DNA from: Cymodocea nodosa
Lineage: Eukaryota; Streptophyta; Magnoliopsida; Alismatales; Cymodoceaceae
Assembly: GCA_036874045.1 (NCBI GenBank)
Contig: JAZBRI010000004.1
Coordinates: 1,116,001 to 1,180,000, forward strand
DNA: 64,000 nt
Direction of reading: 5' to 3'
Shown here: in pieces, positions 57,596 through 64,000 of the stretch
Numbering within the stretch: position 1 is the first letter of the stretch
How the letters are laid out: every line of letters begins with the position of its first letter
The notes under the pieces: model-generated
What the model was told of the DNA's origin: nothing
The model's database searches: none
Seen by the model: the letters and a program-made list of their open reading frames with translations, nothing else
Position numbers and translations under genes: made by a program

Positions 57596-58215
57596 GCATC
57601 ACATAGGTGGTAGTTATATTATCAAATTTTTCTTTTCAAACATTTGTTATCCTGAATTTTTCAATATGATTTCCAAAATAAATTTTAACTACATACGAAT
57701 CAAAACACAATTCAACTTAATATGATTAAAACAAGAAGAATAATGAATTGTATCTCAAATAAACAACTTCAAAAGTCTAATCTAGATTTATACTTCAATA
57801 ATCATAGATAATAGAGAATATACTCGATTCAAAAGATTTCTGTATTTTCACAAAACACTTTTATCTTTTTAGAACAGTATATGCATATTTTTACTTTAAA
57901 AGTTAATTTGAAAAACTTGAATCATACAAGAGCTTTCTAATGTACCTATGTATTGAACTTTCAATCGACAATCCTAGATCTGATCAGGATCTTAGGGTGC
58001 CAGATTTAAAAAGTCCTTTTTTAGGTCAACAATCTTTACATACTTATCTACTCAAGTACAAAAGACTCGTGATCAAACAAATCAATAAACTCTCAAAGTT
58101 TTTCTCTTTTTTTCTTTTTCACACAATATATATACGTATTTCATTAATACAAATGTAATAAAACACAAATCTCATATAATCCTACTTCTATAATTTATTA
58201 AAAATATGAATCTAT
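57596..58215 (-). mobile_element. Second F-box-bearing element: 3' non-coding region, part 2
   Basis: Aligns with about 2260-2960 of the complete element, e.g. ATTTAGAACAGTATATG, CAGATCTGATCAGGATCTTAG-type sequence and the CATCAATAAACTCTCAA block. Non-coding. Interrupted at 58215 by a Sirevirus-like LTR. Confidence 0.8.
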
Positions 58216-60115
58216 TGTTAGGACCCTAGTATTTTGATAATGCAAAAACCTATGTGAGGAAACCAAATTGTATTTCACAGATATGATAGCTCAGCAAAAG
58301 ATTAGAAAGCAGATGAACAGATGGAGAAAGTTCCAAAAGATATTGCCATAGAGCTATAGGAAAATCGTACAGTTAGAAGAATAACTATCCGAAATTATAA
58401 AGTCTTCAAAGAGTTATGAAAGACAGTTGGTTGAATGATCGGAGAGTTAAAGAGTTAACTATTTGAAAGAAAAAGGAAAATTGGAAAGTTAGAAAGGCTA
58501 ACTATCCGAAACTTAAGTCATTCAATTAACTACATGTAGAAATACAGAACAGAAGCTTAAAAGACTTTTCAGAGAGTTAGATAACTATCCGAGTTTTCTT
58601 TTCGGAGAGTTAGATAACTATTCGAGTTTTTCAGAGAGTTACAGGTATAACTTTCCGGAACTTAAGTCATCTTATTACGCACATGCAGAATGGAGAAGCC
58701 GGTAGTTAAAAGCTTAAAAGGAAAAATCGAAGAGTTAGATAACTATACGAAATTTCAAGAGAGTTTCAATGAGTTACAATTTAACTATCCGAAATTTCAA
58801 AAGAGTTTCGATGAGTTACAGTTTAATTATCTGAAACTTAAGTCATTGAATTTTCCACGTGCAAAATTTCAGACAAAAGCTCATATAAGTTTTCAAAGAG
58901 TTAGAAAGATAACTATCCGAAATTTCAAGAGAGTTTCGGTGAGTTACAGTTTAACTATCCAGAACTTAAGTTATTGAATTCCCCATATGCAGAATTCCAG
59001 ACAGAAGCTCAAATGGGTTTTCAGAGAGTTAGAAAGATAATTATCCGAAAAATGGGAAGTTTCAGTGAGTTACATTCTTAACTATCCGAAACTTAAGTTA
59101 TTCTTTTATGCACGTGCAGAATTGAAGAGACAGCTGTCGAAGACTTAAAAGAAATTTCGAAGAGTTACAGTAGTTAACTATCCGAAAGTTAGGAGCTCTT
59201 TTCGATAAGTTAATATACAAGTCTCCGAACACTTGACATTTCACGTGAGCAACTTAAAATCCTCACGTGACATAGATAACAGGATATGAGTAAAGAATCA
59301 GTAAGTTATGGATGCATTTCTACAAGTTATTTATATAACCATCCAAAAGTCAAAAATTATCGAAAGGTTACTTACTGAACATCAAACAAAACGGTAACTT
59401 ACCATATTTGGGATTGAAATCAAATCAAGTATAGCAGAATACATTCATTGAGGAGAAAATATGATCGTTGGATATTTAAGCATAAATACAAATAGATCAT
59501 TCAATATTCAGTAGAGCAAAAAGTGTAAGATTTCAGATACCACTACATATAGAAATATAGTACACATTGCAGATCAATTATTGATATAGAAGAAAGCTCA
59601 AATTCAGTTCAACAAAGAATCGATTGAAAGTTGGATTTACAAGAAGATTCTTAAAGCTCTCCATGTGCTGAAAGTCTGATTCAAGAAGGATCATTTGGTT
59701 CGTGGCTTCAACCTGAAAGCTACATTTAGTTGTTGGTTTGAGTTTCAACCTGAAAACTCAAGAGGTTGGTTTTTTGGAGTTTATACCTGAAAACTTCTGA
59801 GTGTTGATTTTTTAGAGTTTATACCTGAAAACTTCTGTGTGGTTGGTTCTTGCTTCGACTTGAAAGCAAGTGTGTAAGTGTTGAGACACTTAGTGAAGCT
59901 CAAGTGACCCTTAGTAGGGGTGGACTAGCCGAGTTGGTGAACCACCTAAAATTCTCTTGTTTTTCTTACCTTTATTTTTGCTATGCATGATATTTTTATC
60001 TGATTATTACTTGTGCAAACTGATTAATCAAATTAGTTAGTAAAGTGAAAAATAGGCTTAAATTCACATTGTTCTCCATTCACCCCCCCTCTAGTGAAGT
60101 CATTCGTTCCTAACA
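58216..60115 (+). repeat. Sirevirus-like copia solo LTR
   Basis: 1900 bp from TGTTAGGACCC to GTTCCTAACA, flanked by TCTAT at 58211-58215 and 60116-60120. The end with CACCCCCCCTCTAGTG is characteristic of Sirevirus/Maximus LTRs. 58380-59220 holds many GAGAGTTAGATAACTATCCGA-type units (arms CGGA.AGTTA / TAACTATCCG) with ACTTAAGT. 59690-59880 holds a second tandem block (GAGTTTATACCTGAAAACTT). Confidence 0.85.
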
Positions 60116-61131
60116 TCTATATCAATAAGCTCATACTTTTTCTGTAGTTTAATAAGATTTACACGTAAATTATTCTACAAGTTTAATCAATCAAATTAAA
60201 TGTATCCTTGATCATATGCATATCATTTAATCCAAAAATCAACATTTTAGCTCTTTCAGGATTTCAGATCATTTCCTAAGTTATAGTTAAGCATTTTGAT
60301 TTCTTTTTAAAATCGTGAAACTATTAAACTAATAAAATTCAGTAAAAACATAAGATAATATATCTAGATTTGTATTAATAGTAAAATTTTGTAGTATCTT
60401 ATATAAGATTCTAAATATAACTCTCAAGCAATTACAGTTCTAAAAAAAAAAATTTTTTATAGTTTCAATTACTAGATAGTTATAGGGAATTTCGATTAAT
60501 TACAGCAAATTCATAAAAAAAAATTTTCAATTTCCACAAAAATTTGCAACACAATCCTAATTCCTCTATTTAACAAAATTATCTAGATTTTAATTTAATT
60601 ATCTCTCCCCCATACTTACATTTTGCATTGTCCTCAATGTAAAAGATTTTACAGTAAATATAGTAAATGTTAGAAGGCATGAATATTGTTTCGTTGACTT
60701 AGCACCTAACTCAACGAACTTAATTTGTTGAGTTAATGAATAACTCCACGAACTGAACTTGAATGTAAATTCAAGATAAGTAATCAATTACATACCTTAT
60801 TCTTTTGTATCTCCTTCAATATCTTCTAACTATTGAATCTGAAAAACTTTTCAATCACAAATAAAAGCAGAATATATAATAAAATAACATTTAATAACAA
60901 AACATAAATTGTTAAATTAGTATCTTGTGTATAACCCAAACTCCTATGTCTTTGGTGGCTCATAAGCAAGCTAGTTGGTTTCCCATAACAAATACCAACA
61001 AACTAGATTGATATTTTGTTTTTCTTTTCTTTTTCTTGTAAGATAAATAAAATAGAAACTAAAAAATTTTTCTTTCCTAAAAATAAATGCAACATACACA
61101 CAACATTAAAAGTACAAAATCATAGTTTAAG
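60116..61131 (-). mobile_element. Second F-box-bearing element: 3' non-coding region, part 3
   Basis: Aligns with about 2965-3860 of the complete element, including the CCCCCATACTTACATTTTGC block at 60605 and CATTGTCCTCAATGTAAAAG. An extra hairpin pair at 60690-60755 (CTAACTCAACGAAC, GTTGAGTTAATG) is present here but not in the first element. Confidence 0.8.
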
Positions 61132-62045
61132 AACATGATTGAAAAGTAGTGGCAAATAGAATAAACGTGCCAGTCTAAGTAAACTTTTTAGGTATAATTC
61201 TTCTTACTATTAATTCTGTTTTAATGTAGTCTACTTTCCTTTTTAACTTGTAAACTTGTAGTATATTATCAATACTAAATATAAGTGTATTACCATTAAT
61301 GAATTGAAATGTAGAAAGGGATCATCTTTTGTTCCATGATATTGTAGTTGTTTCTATTTCTACATATATTTCAATATATTCCTCTTCCTACTTCCATTCA
61401 TTTAGGTATTTTATAATCCATATTTGAAATTTCATCAATTTATCCCACCATCTTATCAGACATAAAGTAAGATCATCATATTCATTATACCACAATCCTA
61501 ATTAAATTTTATCATGTTCTACAGATGGTGGTTCAGCTATATCATTAGGTATAGACAATATTTCTATAAAGTAATCATCATAAATGTCTATACTTACTAT
61601 GTATAAATCAAATCTAAATGCAACTGATATATCTGTGACTAGATATATATATTCATCAAGTATAACATGTATATTATTAACTAATGCTTTCTCTCCTAGA
61701 TATATCATAGTATTATCAGTCCAAGATCTATTCAGAAAATTATACACACTTAAACATAGAACATCATCCCAATTTCCAGTTGGTCTCCAATAATACAATT
61801 TTTTAGGAATGGTCGAATTTTTATCAAAAAATGTTAAAGCTGACCCACAATTTTCAATTGGTACTTCAAATCTATTAGACCTTCATATATTCCATTCTTC
61901 TCTAGTAATAGGATTTCTAATCAAAATATTAAGTAACAAAATTGCATACCTTAGTTTGGTTCTGTAAATAATCAATCATTTATCTATCTTCATAATATGA
62001 TCTATTCATTCTAATGTATTGGGTGGAATTCCAACAGTTTCTTTG
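61132..62045 (-). pseudogene. Second copy of the captured F-box gene (3' part)
   Basis: Homologous to 3861-4790. It keeps YYWRPTGNW, LSVYNFLNRSW, DISVAFRFDLYIVSID and the C-terminal blocks, and covers the F-box-associated region. The F-box motif itself is lost because homology ends at about 62045. The TGA found at 4716-4718 in the first copy recurs here at the equivalent codon (near 61975), followed by LIIYRT. Additional stops near 61500, 61890 and 62015. Two copies in similar element context show that capture preceded amplification. Confidence 0.8.
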
Positions 62046-62513
62046 ATGATATATAATTTTAACTCCACCTATGAAGATTAATGTAAGTAGAAAACTAATT
62101 ATAAAAATTTATACATAACTCCTCATAAATATGAATCCTAACATCACATGGTAGAATTATGTCTTGATTTGTTGTTGTTAAAAATAGCCTTAAATCATTT
62201 AAGTGGAGTCATAACTTGGACTTATCGATGATAAGTATTGGAAATAATTTCACATTGTTTAAGCAAAAACCTTTCAACCTGAACTTATATAACGATAAAT
62301 CCTTGACTTGTCATCAATTGAATTTCAATTAAAGAATCTCTTGTTATCTTTTAATATGTGATTTGCATATTGTTAGTACTTAAATGTTAGTTTGTTGATC
62401 AAAACTATGTTACTGTTAATCTGTTTCACTTGAATACTTGACATTATGTTTTTCTATCAATTTTAATTACTTGTGAGGTATTTTAATTATGCAAAGAATA
62501 CATTTGTAGACAA
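62046..62513. other. Unassigned stretch between truncated element and Myb-like gene
   Basis: AT-rich, no coding or structural feature. It should contain the 5' end of the putative Harbinger element or the promoter of the Myb-like gene; I could not identify a terminal inverted repeat. Confidence 0.3.
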
Positions 62514-63483
62514 TGGCAGAAAGTAATGCTCATGGAAAGAAGACTACATCAAGGAAATTTCACATGGAGTCAAAAAGATGATGAAATGATCTTAAATATT
62601 CTTTGTGATATTATTAATCAAGGAAACGCCAAAACACCTAATGGCAAGATTAGAGTAGACACATGGACTGAAGTAATCAAAGCTTACAATTTGAAAACAA
62701 ATGCTAGGTTAGAGAAAAAAAATATTGATAGTTGTCTAAAGACCTGGTGGCAAATATATAAAAATTATAGTAAAATTTCCAATCAAAGTGGATGAGGATG
62801 GGATTATGTAAATAGTCATGCATCTGTACTTGATGAAATCTGGGAAGAATTTGTGAAGGTGACTTTAATTATTATGATGCATATGTTTCTTTCTTATTTT
62901 ATATATACTTTATTTTGTACTCATTATATTTCTTCTTAATTTGTAGAGTCATCTTGAATGTGCCACCTTGAAAGGAAAGTCATGTACAATATATGAGCAG
63001 TTGAAGTTAATTTTTCAAACAAGTGTTGCTGGAGGAGAAACAAGTGTAGTACTTATGGACTTCTATAAGTCTGAAGATGTTAATTTAAATGATGACATAT
63101 CTCTATCCAGTAACTTCAATAACATCACATGTCTAATATCATCTAGTGATGATATGTCAACACCACCCTCACAAAAATTGGATTCTAAAAAGAAGCAAAA
63201 GTGAGCTCGTCTTCATGTAGAACCATCTGAGAAGATGGCAACATTAGTTAGAGATATGGAAATAGACATGAAAGAATTTTTACAAGAATATAAAGATTGT
63301 AATAGAACTAGAATGCAGATAATGGAATGTATTGCCAAAGTTGAGGAAGAAAGAAATGGATTCTTAAGACTCCAACATAATGAAGAAAGAAATGAATTAG
63401 ACATTATTCCTTCATTACTTAAACTAATTGAGCTAAATCAAGATGAAGTATATAATGTAATGACGTTATTAGAAAATCATTAA
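62514..63483 (+). pseudogene. Myb/SANT-like DNA-binding protein (PIF/Harbinger-associated type)
   Basis: Starts at the ATG at 62514; one frame change near 62550 joins it to FTWSQKDDEMILNIL, then VDTWTEVIKAYNLK, IDSCLKTWWQIYKNYSKIS, a Myb/SANT-like (Myb_DNA-bind_3) domain. A TGA near 62793 interrupts WDYVNSHASVLDEIWEEFVK. A GT-AG intron is likely at 62857-62946 (donor AAG/GTGACT, acceptor TTTGTAG). The second exon contains CTIYEQLKLIFQTSVAGG and a Ser/Asp-rich linker, a TGA at 63202-63204, and a helical C-terminal part (MEIDMKEFLQEYKDCNRTRM) ending at 63483. This protein class accompanies Harbinger transposases and host relatives; three lesions make it a probable pseudogene. Confidence 0.65.
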
Positions 63484-63822
63484 AAATGAAAAATATTTTT
63501 AGGTTTATCTCAAGACATGAGACTAACTTGGCTAAGACATAATATGAAATGAAGAATGTTGTTGATATTAAGCAATAAATATTTTTATTATTGCTAAAGA
63601 TATTATTATGAATGTTGTTGGTGGTACTATGTTGTTGAATGTTATGTATGTTGTTGATATTGATGATGTACGAGATAATGTTTCATGTTATTTAATGTTA
63701 TGTATATTGATGATGTAGCAAATATTTTTATTATGTTTTAATGTGGATTGTTACTGTCATCATTTGATATAAATGTTATTGTCTATCTCCTTCCTTTTTA
63801 TAGGTTTTTTTACTTACTACAA

Positions 63823-64000
63823 ATGGATGCAAGTGCAAACATGAAACTTTTGAAAGCACTCATGGAAGAGGAAGAGGCAGAACAAGAACAAATACTCTTG
63901 TACCTAATGAAAGCATGGAAATTCATTACATTTTCAAGTGGTGCGAATTATGTTGCAAGGAGTACTTCTAGAATATACAGCAAAGAAGAACAAGAATACA
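63823..64000 (+). CDS. Open exon running off the window, possible Harbinger transposase start
   Basis: Open from the ATG at 63823 to the window end (59 codons): acidic helical MEEEEAEQEQILLYLMKAW followed by a Ser/Arg-rich segment. I do not recognise it by itself. Its position downstream of a Myb/SANT-like gene on the same strand is what one expects for a PIF/Harbinger transposase, but no catalytic residues are in view. 63484-63822 shows nothing else. Confidence 0.35.
   Translation, partial: MDASANMKLLKALMEEEEAEQEQILLYLMKAWKFITFSSGANYVARSTSRIYSKEEQEY

Overview
This is a plant nuclear window, most likely from a monocot. Plant marks are a nuclear plastid sigma factor with a canonical spliced structure, a plant-type folate-biopterin transporter, a 3-ketodihydrosphingosine reductase, and very abundant Ty3/gypsy (Athila-like) and Ty1/copia (Tork-like and Sirevirus-like) retroelements. 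The monocot guess (perhaps a non-grass) is inference: first exons of the transporter and the reductase are very GC-rich while later exons are AT-rich.

Layout. (1) 1-26203 is a retrotransposon nest. A Tork-type copia element (20604-22774 in view) is split by an Athila-like element on the minus strand (arms 1-413 and 17066-20603). That element is itself split by a nearly complete Athila-like element, 414-17065, bounded by the 5-bp duplication CTTGG. A ~1-kb direct repeat (22775-23815 and 25257-26203) flanks another truncated copia element. (2) 26204-28780 holds a GC-rich relic and a decayed copia gag-pol with a 4 x 75-bp coding minisatellite. (3) 29520-46938 is the gene-bearing island, with three minus-strand genes: SIG1 (nine coding exons, all open, splice sites readable), a BT1/FBT transporter (two exons) and TSC10/KDSR (three exons). 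SIG1 introns carry a miniature LTR element and a copia RT/RNase H fossil. (4) 47100-51370 is AT-rich intergenic DNA with microsatellites and a 1.7-kb hairpin-rich minisatellite. (5) 51376-62045 is a second Athila-like nest: two internal regions share one LTR, with an opposite-strand solo LTR inside it, a same-strand solo LTR beside it, and a Sirevirus-like solo LTR. (6) 62514-64000 holds a Myb/SANT-like gene typical of PIF/Harbinger elements, plus an open exon running off the window.

The most interesting system is the Athila-like family. Both copies that can be read at the 5' side put a gag zinc knuckle directly after the tRNA-Asp primer-binding site. In the complete copy the gag N-terminal domain instead lies downstream of integrase, beyond a long env-position ORF. 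Next to it, just before the 3' LTR, sits a captured F-box gene, and a second element at 61132-62045 carries the same F-box gene with the same in-frame stop. The non-coding spacers and LTRs of this family are filled with short near-perfect hairpins (GTTGAGTTA...TAACTCAAC and related). Analogous hairpins occur in the LTRs of the two unrelated copia lineages. Most disabling changes in the element are nonsense codons explainable as C-to-T transitions, as expected of methylated DNA, so the element looks fairly young and silenced.
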